64,000 nucleotides of DNA from Bacteroidales bacterium (GTDB lineage: Bacteria; Bacteroidota; Bacteroidia; Bacteroidales; Paludibacteraceae), in NCBI GenBank assembly GCA_015061185.1, contig SUWZ01000002.1, forward strand, positions 51,037 to 115,036. Direction: 5' to 3'. Shown here in pieces: positions 44,846 to 54,610 of this stretch. The notes under the pieces are model-generated. The model was not told where the DNA came from and did not search any database. It saw only the letters and a program-made list of their open reading frames with translations. Numbering within the stretch: position 1 is the stretch's first letter; every line of letters begins with the position of its first letter. The position numbers were made by a program, and so were the translations under genes.

Positions 44846-46810
44846 TTATTTTATCAAAACTTTTGTGTCGTTGATATAATATATGCCAGATGAAAGTTGA
44901 ATTTCTCTTGATTCATTTTCTTTTAGTGTAAACTTACAGATTTGCTGTCCTAAATTATTGATAATTGTAAAATTGTTTTCTTGCAAACTTTTAATTGTTA
45001 GTCGATTAAAATATGAGTAGAGGCGATACGATTTATCAGAGGGATGGCAAATCTGGATTGTAGGGTTTTCTGTTTCAATATTGGGGTATTTATTCCCTTC
45101 ATACACCTCCCATACAGGTAGTGCAACTCCATCAAAGTCGAATAAAGTTGTATTTTCTACCACGTTTGCATCCGGTTGGTTTGTTGAAATTTTGTGAGCC
45201 CATCCGGTTTTATTATTTCCATTTTCATCTTCAACATGTATCATTACCGGATCCCAGTAGAGTGAACCGACACACTCATATTTAGATGTCGCTCCAATAC
45301 TTTTTAATGCGTTCAATAATTCGGCAACAAAGCTTTTTTGACCTTCGGACGAAAAATCATAAAAATCTTTGTATTCAGCAGCATTTTCAGTCAATTGTCC
45401 CTCCCAACCATCTTTACGTGTAGGGTGAAAATTGTATCCGGATTCCATTATCAAGATCTCTTTTTCGTAACGATGAGAGATGTTTTTGCAATATTCTACA
45501 AGGTTGCCTACAGTAGCTTCGCTCCAAGCAGGATAGTAAGAGGCTCCAATAACATCAAATTGGGCATTGTGTTTTAATAGGTTATCAAAATACCATGAAT
45601 AGGTGTATGAGTTTACATTAGAGTTGTATTTGATAAAATCATTTGTGTTATCTGCCAAATGAATTACAATTTTACTATGGGGGGAGACCTCTTTGACAGC
45701 CTTGTAGCCGGCATTGATGAATGAGGCTATCGCATTCCAATTTTGAGTACCTCTTGGCATGTCTGTGTTGTCCCATGTGACATCGTAGGAGTAGCCGTAT
45801 GGGAATAAGAAACCTCCATTTGTCTCATTTCCCAAAGATACATATTCGGGGTAGATTTGATTTGTTGCCAATTCTTTCATCACACCTAATGTATAATTAT
45901 AAATACAATCAGCTAATTTTTCTACAATTTTTTGGTTGTCATGTATCCCTTTTATAGAATCCATCCAATCTGCAGGGATGTCTTGTCTCTCTCCGTTAGA
46001 CCAGTAGTCTGAATAGTTAAAAGTGTATTGTATCTTCATTTTTGCATTGTATGCCATAATTGCAAGTTTTAGGCAGTCTTTGGAGTTTTGAAATCCTTCT
46101 GGGAGATAGTAACTATTGCTTTTGTCCGGGTGCATTCTTCCTGGTGAATTTGAATTTCTAATTCGAACAAAATTCATTCCTTTTTCTGCTAAAAAATTGA
46201 TAACAGATTGAGCTTTTTCTATGTTGGATGCATCATTAGAGTAGAGAAGGGTACCCTCAGAATTATAGTAATTTCCACCTGCATTGATAACATAGTTTAA
46301 TTCAGTTATATCGCCACCTTGTAAGAATAAGTAGGGAGAATTGCTCTTTGTTAAAGTAATATCATCAATGTACAAATCATGTTTACCCTCATTATAAACA
46401 CCGATTTCGATCTCTCCGTTATTGGTTTGAATTCCTCTGACATATACAGTTAATGAATTGTGAGAATCTTTTGTTTTTGGGATTTCGGTTGAAACCATAG
46501 AGTATCCTTCCCCTTTAGCGTAGAGGTAACATTTCCCATAGCAGTTGGGGATTGATACCATTGCCGTAAGCATATAATAGCCTTCTTGAACTTGAACATG
46601 TTGGGATAATTTTGACTCGCTTCCCGCAGGAATATAGCAACGTCCATCTACAATAGTGCCAATTTCACCCTCTGTTTCCCAACCGGATAAATTGTCGAAG
46701 TTACCGTTGATTACTGCGATGTTTTGAGCTTTTACAGAAGTGGCTGAGAATAGAAAGAGTAATATCATCACTCTGCTCAATAACGAAGGAATTTGATAAT
46801 TTTTCACCAT
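44846..46810 (-). CDS. Secreted GH53 endo-beta-1,4-galactanase with N-terminal binding module and T9SS domain
   Basis: A 654-residue protein. A signal peptide (ILLFLFSATSVKAQ) precedes an N-terminal CBM-like beta module (~30-155, ending HDLYIDDITL). A GH53 catalytic domain spans ~160-575, with FLQGGDITELNYVINAGG, NFVRIRNSN, acid/base Glu in SLGNETNGGFLFPYG (~328) and nucleophile Glu in ILIMESGYN (~454). The C-terminal ~70 residues form a T9SS sorting domain. GH53 enzymes cut type I arabinogalactan side chains of pectin. It extends the plant-wall repertoire of the GH74 and GH5 genes. Confidence 0.9.
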   Translation of the reverse strand: MVKNYQIPSLLSRVMILLFLFSATSVKAQNIAVINGNFDNLSGWETEGEIGTIVDGRCYIPAGSESKLSQHVQVQEGYYMLTAMVSIPNCYGKCYLYAKGEGYSMVSTEIPKTKDSHNSLTVYVRGIQTNNGEIEIGVYNEGKHDLYIDDITLTKSNSPYLFLQGGDITELNYVINAGGNYYNSEGTLLYSNDASNIEKAQSVINFLAEKGMNFVRIRNSNSPGRMHPDKSNSYYLPEGFQNSKDCLKLAIMAYNAKMKIQYTFNYSDYWSNGERQDIPADWMDSIKGIHDNQKIVEKLADCIYNYTLGVMKELATNQIYPEYVSLGNETNGGFLFPYGYSYDVTWDNTDMPRGTQNWNAIASFINAGYKAVKEVSPHSKIVIHLADNTNDFIKYNSNVNSYTYSWYFDNLLKHNAQFDVIGASYYPAWSEATVGNLVEYCKNISHRYEKEILIMESGYNFHPTRKDGWEGQLTENAAEYKDFYDFSSEGQKSFVAELLNALKSIGATSKYECVGSLYWDPVMIHVEDENGNNKTGWAHKISTNQPDANVVENTTLFDFDGVALPVWEVYEGNKYPNIETENPTIQICHPSDKSYRLYSYFNRLTIKSLQENNFTIINNLGQQICKFTLKENESREIQLSSGIYYINDTKVLIK

Positions 46811-47187
46811 GAGTACTAATTATTTTTTGGTAAAGAGTCAACTAATAAGTGCGAATTTAAATAAAATGTTTAAAGAACTCTACTTTACGAGAAGAGAAAT
46901 TTGTATTTTTCTGAATTTTCAAAAGGTGAATTCAATTTTTATATGCAATTAATTCTTATTTGTTAACAATAAATGAAATTTCTTGTTAGGTGTGAGATTT
47001 TCTTTTCTAGTCATTCCTTTTTTTGCATCAAAGAAATTCCATATCTTTGTTCTCGGAAAAAATGTTTTATCTTTACAACTGATTTATGTAAGAGATTTGA
47101 CGGAGTAAAGTACCAACCTTTATTCTTTTTGGTAGAGTATGGGATGAGTTTTTCCTCTATATCTATTGTTATAATCTCAACCGATAA
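46811..47187. other. Intergenic stretch without a convincing gene
   Basis: AT-rich spacer upstream of the GH53 gene. A 78-codon frame (46973-47209) is present but has no recognisable motif or start context. No repeat-family copy is seen here. Confidence 0.4.
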
Positions 47188-47388
47188 TTCCGTTGCATTA
47201 AAAAGTTAAATTTACGTTTCATATCCCATAAGGATAAAGCAAAAAAGCTTTTCAAACAATTTGACAAATGGAAGCAACCTAAACGAAGGAGAATGCAGTG
47301 GCTGGCATTTGGTTTGATAGTAGCAATATGTGGGTATCAGGTTTTGACTATTTGGTTGTTTTTTGTGAATTATAAGTTATGGATGTAG
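47188..47388 (+). pseudogene. Possible remnant of a small membrane-protein gene
   Basis: The frame is open for 66 codons from after a TAA at 47185 to the TAG at 47386, without an early ATG. It encodes a basic amphipathic stretch (KDKAKKLFKQFDKWKQPKRR), then one membrane helix (WLAFGLIVAICGYQVLTIWL) and a short tail. The layout resembles small conjugative-transfer membrane proteins, but I cannot assign a family. The missing start suggests a decayed fragment. Confidence 0.4.
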
Positions 47389-47450
47389 CCACCAATAAGA
47401 TAGAGAAATTTTCTTACAAGCCATGGGGTATGAGGCTGTCGGAAGAATGT

Positions 47451-47490
47451 AAAAAGAGGCTGTTTAACTATTGGTGTTAAACAGCCTCTT
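47451..47490 (-). terminator. Terminator of the GH5-CBM gene
   Basis: A perfect 15-bp stem (47454-47468 with 47476-47490, AAGAGGCTGTTTAAC) with a 7-nt loop has an A-run at 47451-47455, which gives a T-run on the minus strand, 38 nt beyond the stop codon. Confidence 0.8.
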
Positions 47491-47527
47491 ATGTAAAAAT
47501 TTACTAAGATTTTTTCATCTATATTGT

Positions 47528-49417
47528 CTATAAGTTGTTTATTATAACCTTTTTAGACAATGACTTAGAATTACCTATTACAGATACGATATATACACCA
47601 TTTGATAAGTTTACATTAGCAACTTCATTGGCATTAATTTCTTCATCATAAACAGTTACACCTTGCATGTTTGAAATTTTTACCAATGATTTTTCAGACG
47701 CAATAAAGAAAATGTTGCCATTTTTGTCACTCCAAACACGACTATCATCAACAAAAGAATTTATATCTTTCTTTCCTGTCGGTTCTTCAATAGGTAAAAA
47801 TTTCAATGAACCCAAACCTGCGCAAGATGCCATAAAAGCAATAGCAAGAGTGTTTTCACCGGCTTTATCGAAACGGACAGCATATCTTTTCTCCTTATCA
47901 TTGCTATATTGAGCGTATGGAACCGTCCAACCCCAAACATCGTATCCACCACTACTATCACCATTGCCGGATGTTTTTAATTTAAGAGCTTTGTAGGTAT
48001 CTTTACCATCTTCAGAAACCAATCCATTTTTACCATTTACAGCAATAGCAATAACATTTTGGTCGGTGTGATTGTTGGTATAAGTTTCAAAGAAGTAGTC
48101 TCCCGGTTTTTCTACGTCAACTGTATATTTTACCCATTCACCTTCAACAATATAGCCTAAGTTTAGATAGCCATCGCCATCTTCGGTTGTAGAACCTATA
48201 TCCACGCAATCTCCATTATGCTCAAATTCACCTCCGGCATTGCAAGTATTGTTTATATCAAAAATCCATGTGTCATCAAATTCATAATATGCATTTTCTT
48301 GTCCTCCTTTGTCATACTTTTCGAGGGCAATATATGAAGTGTCTGCAGCATAAATTTTTTGCGCTGATTCATACGGAGAAGACTGGCTTGTTTCAACGAT
48401 GTCACCTTTCATCAATTGTCTTCTGATGTATTGTCCGGATTGTGTTAAATTCCATTCGTCGTAATTGTTAGCACCTTTTAATGCAGAAGACGAGCGGTAG
48501 TCGGCAGACCAACTCCAGTTACACCAACTGATGCGTTGATTTCCAAGGTTTTTTCCATTACAGATGCGAAGAAGGTTATCTCCACCATCTTCACAAACCT
48601 GACCATTTTCGCCTCCGTCATCGGTACTTAGTCCCCATTCGGTAACAAATAGAGGAATGTAGGCAGCCGCAGAAGATAATAAACCTAAAAATTGTTTTTG
48701 GTCACAAGTATAATGGTGAAAACTATACATCAATCCCAAATTGTATTCACCCACAGGATCTTCCATTGGGAATACCAATGCTTTATCCCATTGAGGAGTA
48801 CCGATAATGACAATCGCTCCCGGGTCATTTTGTTCAATCTTGGGCAAAACTTTTTGCGAGTACTCTTTTATTTGTTTCCATACGTTAGGACGATAAATTG
48901 TACCCTCTGTATTTTCATTTGGCTCATTACAAATCTCGTACAAAACGTTTTTATAGCCATTTTGAACCACCCATTGAGAGAGAGCACTAAAAAAGTTAGG
49001 AGCATTGGAATACGCTCCGTCATTAGGATTACCCGGAGTTAAAATGTGCCAATCCACAAGGCAATACATTCCCAATTCGTTGGTCCATTGGATACATTGT
49101 TTTACCCAATTTAAATCTTCGCTACCTCCACTGATAAGATACATGGCAATACGAGCAACATTAGCTCCATGTTTTTTCATTCCTAAAAAGTCATTTTTGT
49201 CATCAAAATTGGAGCCTTGCCAATTTTTCCCGTGAGTGCTCCAACCTCTAAGTTGAACCGGTTCTCCTTTTTCTGAGCAAAGTTGATTGCCCACTAACTT
49301 CAATTTACCATACTCATTTACATAATTGTTGCTTTCCGGATTAGAATAGTTTAACCCAAATGCATTTGAGATACATAACACTAAGGCAAATAGTGTTGTA
49401 ACAAAAACTTTTTTCAT
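47528..49417 (-). CDS. Secreted GH5 endoglucanase with carbohydrate-binding module and T9SS domain
   Basis: A 629-residue protein. The signal peptide ends near SNAFG. The GH5 domain spans ~30-340: LRGWSTHGKNWQG, VARIAMYL, acid/base Glu in LYEICNEPNEN (~163), SFHHYTCDQ, nucleophile Glu in FVTEWGLST (~258) and WCNWSWSAD. A CBM6-like beta module follows at ~375-545 (YYEFDDTWIFD, NLGYIVEGEWVKYTVDV, NTLAIAFMASCAGLGSL). The type A T9SS domain is at ~560-629, ending SKKVIINNL. Likely a secreted cellulase or related beta-1,4-glucanase. Upstream is a family 1 repeat. Confidence 0.92.
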   Translation of the reverse strand: MKKVFVTTLFALVLCISNAFGLNYSNPESNNYVNEYGKLKLVGNQLCSEKGEPVQLRGWSTHGKNWQGSNFDDKNDFLGMKKHGANVARIAMYLISGGSEDLNWVKQCIQWTNELGMYCLVDWHILTPGNPNDGAYSNAPNFFSALSQWVVQNGYKNVLYEICNEPNENTEGTIYRPNVWKQIKEYSQKVLPKIEQNDPGAIVIIGTPQWDKALVFPMEDPVGEYNLGLMYSFHHYTCDQKQFLGLLSSAAAYIPLFVTEWGLSTDDGGENGQVCEDGGDNLLRICNGKNLGNQRISWCNWSWSADYRSSSALKGANNYDEWNLTQSGQYIRRQLMKGDIVETSQSSPYESAQKIYAADTSYIALEKYDKGGQENAYYEFDDTWIFDINNTCNAGGEFEHNGDCVDIGSTTEDGDGYLNLGYIVEGEWVKYTVDVEKPGDYFFETYTNNHTDQNVIAIAVNGKNGLVSEDGKDTYKALKLKTSGNGDSSGGYDVWGWTVPYAQYSNDKEKRYAVRFDKAGENTLAIAFMASCAGLGSLKFLPIEEPTGKKDINSFVDDSRVWSDKNGNIFFIASEKSLVKISNMQGVTVYDEEINANEVANVNLSNGVYIVSVIGNSKSLSKKVIINNL

Positions 49418-49503
49418 TTTAGATAACTTTTAAGTCTTATAATTTTTAGTTTTTAATATTTATTCTAATTCAACGTGATTAGCAATTATGAAATAATTTT
49501 ATA

Positions 49504-49696
49504 AGAAGTTGTTTAAATTTTATTTCGAGCATATTTGAGAGTGATTTTTAAGATTATTTTTATTATTCTTTTGAAGTTAATAGTGGACTATTATCAAAAA
49601 AGAACAGTAAAAATAGCTTAAAAAGCGCTTCAAAGATGCCGAAAAAAAGAGAGTGAAACTCAAAATCAATTTTATAATAAAATTTAAACAGCTTCT
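49504..49696 (+). repeat. 193-bp inverted-repeat element, family 1, full copy
   Basis: Same length as the 41026 copy, with inverted ends AGAAGTTGTTTAAATTTTAT (49504-49523) and TAAAATTTAAACAGCTTCT at the right. The interior is closer to the 22123 copy (GATTTTTAAGATTATTTTTA, CTCAAAATCAATTT), so at least two sequence subtypes exist. It occupies the gap between the GH5-CBM gene and the tandem CotH gene. Confidence 0.85.
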
Positions 49697-49703
49697 AAGT
49701 AAT

Positions 49704-52700
49704 CTATTGTAAATCATTTTTCATCCATGCTAATCTATCTTTTATGAATTTCTTCATTTTAGCAATGTCATTACGATAGTGTTCTCGAAGGGTAGCATCA
49801 GTGTAATTCCATTCCACCGTGGATCCATTCCATCCCCAAGAACTTTTCCCCAATGTTTTCCATATAGTTTCGTTTACAACAAAGGAATTGATATTTAGAG
49901 CTGCTTGTTCATCTATGTATTGATCGATTTCGGTTTCATGTTCAATCAAAAGATTCACTTTTTCGAGTAAAAGAGCACGGAATTCCGGGTCTTTCATCAT
50001 TCTGTTCAACCAATCAGCCTCTAATACGTGGTAGCCCTCCGGTTCGTTGTAGTACTCGTAATCGACGCCACCGCCGAATCCGCCTCCCCAGCCACCACCA
50101 AATCCGCCTCCAAACAATTCTGCAAATGGATTGTTGGCAAAAGCTAAGTCAAAATCCCATAATGGACCCATTTTTAAAATCCCATTTGTTAAATTCATGT
50201 GGCAACTTGTAAAGAAGTTTCCATCGTAATCTTTACTTAACTCTTTTATCAATGCCCAATCAACAAAACTCTCTAAGTCACAATATTTTTTATATCCTTC
50301 ATTGGAATCAAGATATTTAGCATCATCATAAAGAACTTTTTCCACCTCATTTATGTAAGATTGAACATAACTATATTCACTTCCATTGGTGGTGATTTCA
50401 GGGTCTTTGATGTTAAATACGTTGTCTGTTGTGGAAGATAAAAAATATACATCATCGTAGCCACCGGCTGTTTTGGCTTTTGTATCTACCTCTAACAGAT
50501 AGTCGGCATTTACTCTGTCGTCAGATATTTTTATTTGCTCGCAGAAGAAATAATTTCCAACATGTTTGCCATTTAAGACTAATTCGGTAGAGTAGCCACT
50601 TGGAGTCCAATCCTGATTAGTGAGTCGTTTCCCTAACCATGATGCAAGTCCGGCGCGAATAAAAGATCTGTCATAGTGGTTGGCCAAAAGTACCCAACGT
50701 TTATCTTCCAAAAGACCTAAAATTTTTGATTTGGAATTTAACTTTATCGCATAAGGTTTTTTGTCTGAAGCGTCCCAAGTTGAGTTGCCTCGTCCTCTGA
50801 TGTTCATAAAGTCGTTACCGGAAGTATAATTTAGTTTACCGTCTTTTTCATAGACTTTCATTGTACTATTGCCCATCCACGTTGTTTTGCTTGTGATGTT
50901 GGCATGATTTTCTGTATCAATATAGATGACAGGAAGGCCGCTATTGTATATCTTTACAACATAATTTCTCGTAGTTCCATTTTGTGCAACAACAGTAAAT
51001 GTCTCTTCATTTAAGAAATTTATTGCCGTTTGATTGCTCAATACCTCAACACCATTGTGATATACATTTTTTCCGGATGAAGAAAAAGTTGGAACTAAAT
51101 CAAAATGAACCAAATAAGGTACATAAATGAGTATCGAGTCATTAGTAATGGTTGCACTATAATCCCCCAATAAAGCCTGATTGTTATTATTTCGTTTTAA
51201 ACTAAATTCAGTAATTAAATTTTGGTTGTTAGGATTATTGTTTGTGATAAAATTTAATTCTTGGTTAAGAGCATATTCAAGCCATTCAATTCTTTTTTTT
51301 GCCCAATTTTCGTAGAAATCTAACGCTGCTTTTTCTGCCTTTTCTTGAGAGGATAATTTACCCCAATTATCCAACTTGTTGTAAGAGTCGGAAAGCAGAT
51401 ACCTCATCTGAACAGCCAATTCTGAGATGATTTTTTGCAAGTTGGACGATTTTATTTTGTTTAATCGTTCTAATACTAAAGATAGAAATTCTTTGTCTTT
51501 CAATAGATGTTTAAACCATACATGATTCTTCAAGACAAAGCCCTCATAGCTTTCCCCTCCATTTCCAAATTGACTATAAAAATGCGATAATGGTCCCATT
51601 CTTAATTTATTATCTTCTGTAATGGTTAAATAGCATTCTGATTTAAAATCTCCTGATTCAATTTTGGCTAATTCATGTAATAGATACCAATCAGCAAAAC
51701 TTTTTAAATCAAGGTGTGTCTTATATTCAACACTATTTCCATTTTGCAAATATAACTCTTTTTCAAAATTTTCAATCATTTTTTTTGAATTAATAAATTT
51801 TTCATCCTCGTAGTTTAATTCGGAATCATGTAGTTTGCAAGTAACCCCCTTGGTTGTTTTGAAAAATATTTCATCATTATCAGCTTTATCAACCAATTCA
51901 AAAATGATTCCGTCCTTTACCTTGTTTTTTCCGGCTCTAATCTCTTCTGTAAACCAATAGCTACCCAAATATTTATTATTGACAATTAATTCTGTTGGAT
52001 AAGAAGATGGATTCCAACTATAATCAATTAGCTCATTTGCTAAACGAAGCAAAAGACCGCTACAAAATATTCTTTCCTGAATAATAGTTTTATCTACGTT
52101 AGCCATGTTTATTGGATATAATCTCCAACGATTTCCCGTTTTCCCGTAAATAGAATTTAAATCATCATCCAAATTTAATTTGTAATGTTTATTTTTTGAA
52201 CTGTATTTAACTTTAGATGTAGTTTGTGAATCATCGAAAGTTACTTTGTAATTTTCTTGCCAATCGCTTCCGATAGAGCCATTTCCGGTGATTTTTAGTA
52301 CGGGTAAACGATTGTTTCTTAGACAAACTTGATAGTGATTAGCATTATTGTTTTCATCCATCACGATATAGTTCAAAGTGCCAAAATCTTCGTTGTTACA
52401 GCAACTATTGTTCAGGTAGTCATTGCTACTCTTTCCGTTTGTTTGAAGAATATAAGAGGAGTTCTCATCGTAACTGACAAAAACTTTACCGACAGCCTCA
52501 AAATTTGCAATTAAATTTTTAAGTTCAGAATCTGTTAAATAGGGAATGTTAGCATAAAATCTCTTTCCACTTTCTTCCGTTTCTACATTTGTCAGAATAG
52601 CAGGGTTTGTTTGAGACAAAAATGTAACACGAGATAATTTATTTTGACTATTTTCAAACTCTGTTTCATTATTTAATTGAGAAGCAGGAAATGAATATTC

Positions 52701-52880
52701 TTTAACAGAAGAGATAGGATCTTCCACCTTGAGTTGAATTTTTTTATCCGAATTATTGTTAAAGTCTGATTCGGAAAATTGCATTATCTCTCCATTGTTG
52801 ACATGAAGATTTATCTTATTTTGAGCAAAAAGATTTAAGTTAATTGCAATTGCAATAATGGTAAATATATATTTTTTCAT
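49704..52880 (-). CDS. Secreted tandem CotH-domain protein
   Basis: A 1058-residue protein with a signal peptide (IFTIIAIAINLNLFAQ) and two CotH kinase-like regions. The first (~190-530) has GNRWRLYPINMANVDKTIIQ but lacks RGRGN, and shows GPLSHFYSQFGN (~430) where the catalytic GPLWDFD is expected. The second (~630-1050) has IRGRGNSTWDASDKKPYAIK, KRWVLLANHYDRSFIRAGLA and intact MGPLWDFDLAFANN (~904), followed by a Gly-rich insert (FGGGFGGGWGGGFGGG). CotH kinases phosphorylate secreted proteins; here the first copy is probably inactive. No T9SS tail is visible. Confidence 0.88.
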   Translation of the reverse strand: MKKYIFTIIAIAINLNLFAQNKINLHVNNGEIMQFSESDFNNNSDKKIQLKVEDPISSVKEYSFPASQLNNETEFENSQNKLSRVTFLSQTNPAILTNVETEESGKRFYANIPYLTDSELKNLIANFEAVGKVFVSYDENSSYILQTNGKSSNDYLNNSCCNNEDFGTLNYIVMDENNNANHYQVCLRNNRLPVLKITGNGSIGSDWQENYKVTFDDSQTTSKVKYSSKNKHYKLNLDDDLNSIYGKTGNRWRLYPINMANVDKTIIQERIFCSGLLLRLANELIDYSWNPSSYPTELIVNNKYLGSYWFTEEIRAGKNKVKDGIIFELVDKADNDEIFFKTTKGVTCKLHDSELNYEDEKFINSKKMIENFEKELYLQNGNSVEYKTHLDLKSFADWYLLHELAKIESGDFKSECYLTITEDNKLRMGPLSHFYSQFGNGGESYEGFVLKNHVWFKHLLKDKEFLSLVLERLNKIKSSNLQKIISELAVQMRYLLSDSYNKLDNWGKLSSQEKAEKAALDFYENWAKKRIEWLEYALNQELNFITNNNPNNQNLITEFSLKRNNNNQALLGDYSATITNDSILIYVPYLVHFDLVPTFSSSGKNVYHNGVEVLSNQTAINFLNEETFTVVAQNGTTRNYVVKIYNSGLPVIYIDTENHANITSKTTWMGNSTMKVYEKDGKLNYTSGNDFMNIRGRGNSTWDASDKKPYAIKLNSKSKILGLLEDKRWVLLANHYDRSFIRAGLASWLGKRLTNQDWTPSGYSTELVLNGKHVGNYFFCEQIKISDDRVNADYLLEVDTKAKTAGGYDDVYFLSSTTDNVFNIKDPEITTNGSEYSYVQSYINEVEKVLYDDAKYLDSNEGYKKYCDLESFVDWALIKELSKDYDGNFFTSCHMNLTNGILKMGPLWDFDLAFANNPFAELFGGGFGGGWGGGFGGGVDYEYYNEPEGYHVLEADWLNRMMKDPEFRALLLEKVNLLIEHETEIDQYIDEQAALNINSFVVNETIWKTLGKSSWGWNGSTVEWNYTDATLREHYRNDIAKMKKFIKDRLAWMKNDLQ

Positions 52881-52911
52881 GATATGTAATTTTAGTAAAA
52901 TACGTTTATAA

Positions 52912-52943
52912 TTTAAAACGGTGAATTTATAGAACTCACCTTA
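52912..52943 (-). repeat. Family 2 terminal repeat supplying a CotH stop codon
   Basis: On the minus strand TTAAGGTGAGTTCTATAAATT and the following CACCGTTTTAAA are the end of family 2 without its interior. The TGA within AAGGTGAG is the stop codon of the 52936-54582 CotH gene. Confidence 0.7.
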
Positions 52944-54582
52944 AAGCTGTATTAAGCCATTCTAATCTGGCATCTATCCATAATTTTAACTGTTCAACTT
53001 CTTCCAGATACTTTTCGGAGAAAGAGGAGTAATTATTCGATTTTTCATCGAAATTGTTATGCAATAATTCGTTAGAAAATGCAGAAGGGAGTTTCTTCTT
53101 CGCCTCTTCGTCTATCCAATTTAATATTGCATTCTTTTGATTATAAATTACTTGGAATCTCTGATGGAGAGAGGTGGAGAAACTCATATCTTTCAATAAC
53201 TGCTTTGCCCAACCATGGTTTATAACCACAAAATCTTCGTGAGAGTCATTGGATTTCAAACCAAAATAATCGCTCATATCCCATATCGGTCCCATAGAAA
53301 TGATGTTTTCTGTAGAGATGTTTAAATAGCAATCTTTAGAAAAGGCATTTTCATTCTTAGCAATTTCGTTAAAAATCATCCAATCAATGAAAGATTCTTT
53401 ATTTATCAACTCTATAGCTTTATTATTATCATTGGAGTTGTCTGAGTACAAAAGAGATTCAAACTTGTCTATTAATACTTGGGTACGTATCATTTTGGTT
53501 CCTATAGCTCCGGCATCGGGGTCTTGAAAGACAAACAATGATTTTGAAATACTGCTAAAAAAAGAGTCGTCATCATCATCGGCATCATTTTCTATAGAAA
53601 GAATAAGTCCGCTATTAATTCTTTCGTCGGTTATTCTGATTTGTTCAGTTAAGAGGTAACTTCCTTTATGTGTATTATTGATAATCAGTTCGCAAGCACG
53701 ATAATTAGGAGTCCAACAACTCCCTAAGAAATTTTTATAGATATAGAACCCTAATTCTGCTCTTAACAAAGATTTATCATTGTTACAAGGGAGTGTAATC
53801 CAACGTTTCCCTTGGGGCATATCTAAAATTTTTGTTTTTTCTTCTAATTTGATACCATATCTATTCTTTTTGTCAGGAGCAAAGTTATTCCCCCTTCCTC
53901 TAAATTCAGACAATCCATTGCAATCTTTTCTTCCATTGGCATTTGTTGCAATAAACATAAAATTTTCCTTCCACTCGGTTGTTATTTCTTCATTTTCATT
54001 CTCTGTAGATTGTAAAGTAACGAGTGGAAGTGCTGCGTTTTTAATGGAAAGAGAATAGGTTTGAATATCACCGGAGTAGGATACTATTTTTATTTCTGCA
54101 GGATTAGAAAAGTCGATTGATTCCTCTCCATTTTTAAACAATTTACCATTGACAAAAATGTAAGCACCAAAACAATTAAATTCAGGAACGATTGCCGTAA
54201 AATCTGTTAGATAGGACAGAATGAATGTTGCAGAATTTTCGTTGAATTCAATTGTATAATCACAGTTGAGTTGATAGTTTTTACTCTGTTTAAGAGAGAC
54301 AGAAAAGAGTTGGTTGAAAAAACTTTTCTTATCATTCGCACTTAGGTTTATTTCATTTTCTGCAATTGTATAAGGATAAATTATCTCTTTGATTTCCGAT
54401 GTTGGGATAGATAAAAATAGCGTTTGATTGCTATTGTTACTTATCACAGAATCACTCCATGCGATAGGATAGGTGATTTGACTATTATCTGTTTTAATAA
54501 TCTGAATACTATTATATATGGAGTTAGAGTAAGCAAATAATCCATAAAATAGCATAATCAAAGTCAAAAATGTATTTTTCAT
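52936..54582 (-). CDS. Secreted single-domain CotH-family protein
   Basis: A 548-residue protein with a signal peptide (LTLIMLFYGLFAYSNS), ~170 residues of beta-rich N-terminal region (also present in the tandem protein), and a CotH domain at ~200-545: FRGRGNNFAPDKKNRYGIKL, KRWITLPCNNDKSLLRAELG, YRACELIINNTHKGSYLLTE and MGPIWDMSDYFG (~430). The last motif keeps the first Asp of WDFD but has Ser for the second, so kinase activity is doubtful. It is 55 nt upstream of the tandem gene and clearly a paralogue. Its final Leu-Arg-stop lies in a family 2 repeat end. Confidence 0.88.
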   Translation of the reverse strand: MKNTFLTLIMLFYGLFAYSNSIYNSIQIIKTDNSQITYPIAWSDSVISNNSNQTLFLSIPTSEIKEIIYPYTIAENEINLSANDKKSFFNQLFSVSLKQSKNYQLNCDYTIEFNENSATFILSYLTDFTAIVPEFNCFGAYIFVNGKLFKNGEESIDFSNPAEIKIVSYSGDIQTYSLSIKNAALPLVTLQSTENENEEITTEWKENFMFIATNANGRKDCNGLSEFRGRGNNFAPDKKNRYGIKLEEKTKILDMPQGKRWITLPCNNDKSLLRAELGFYIYKNFLGSCWTPNYRACELIINNTHKGSYLLTEQIRITDERINSGLILSIENDADDDDDSFFSSISKSLFVFQDPDAGAIGTKMIRTQVLIDKFESLLYSDNSNDNNKAIELINKESFIDWMIFNEIAKNENAFSKDCYLNISTENIISMGPIWDMSDYFGLKSNDSHEDFVVINHGWAKQLLKDMSFSTSLHQRFQVIYNQKNAILNWIDEEAKKKLPSAFSNELLHNNFDEKSNNYSSFSEKYLEEVEQLKLWIDARLEWLNTALR

Positions 54583-54610
54583 GAGATATAGATTTAAAAT
54601 GGGTTTGTCG

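Noticed and set aside
46973..47209. 78-codon plus-strand frame in the 717-bp gap
   Set aside because: No motif, no ribosome-binding context, and it partly overlaps the more protein-like remnant at 47188; likely chance in AT-rich DNA.
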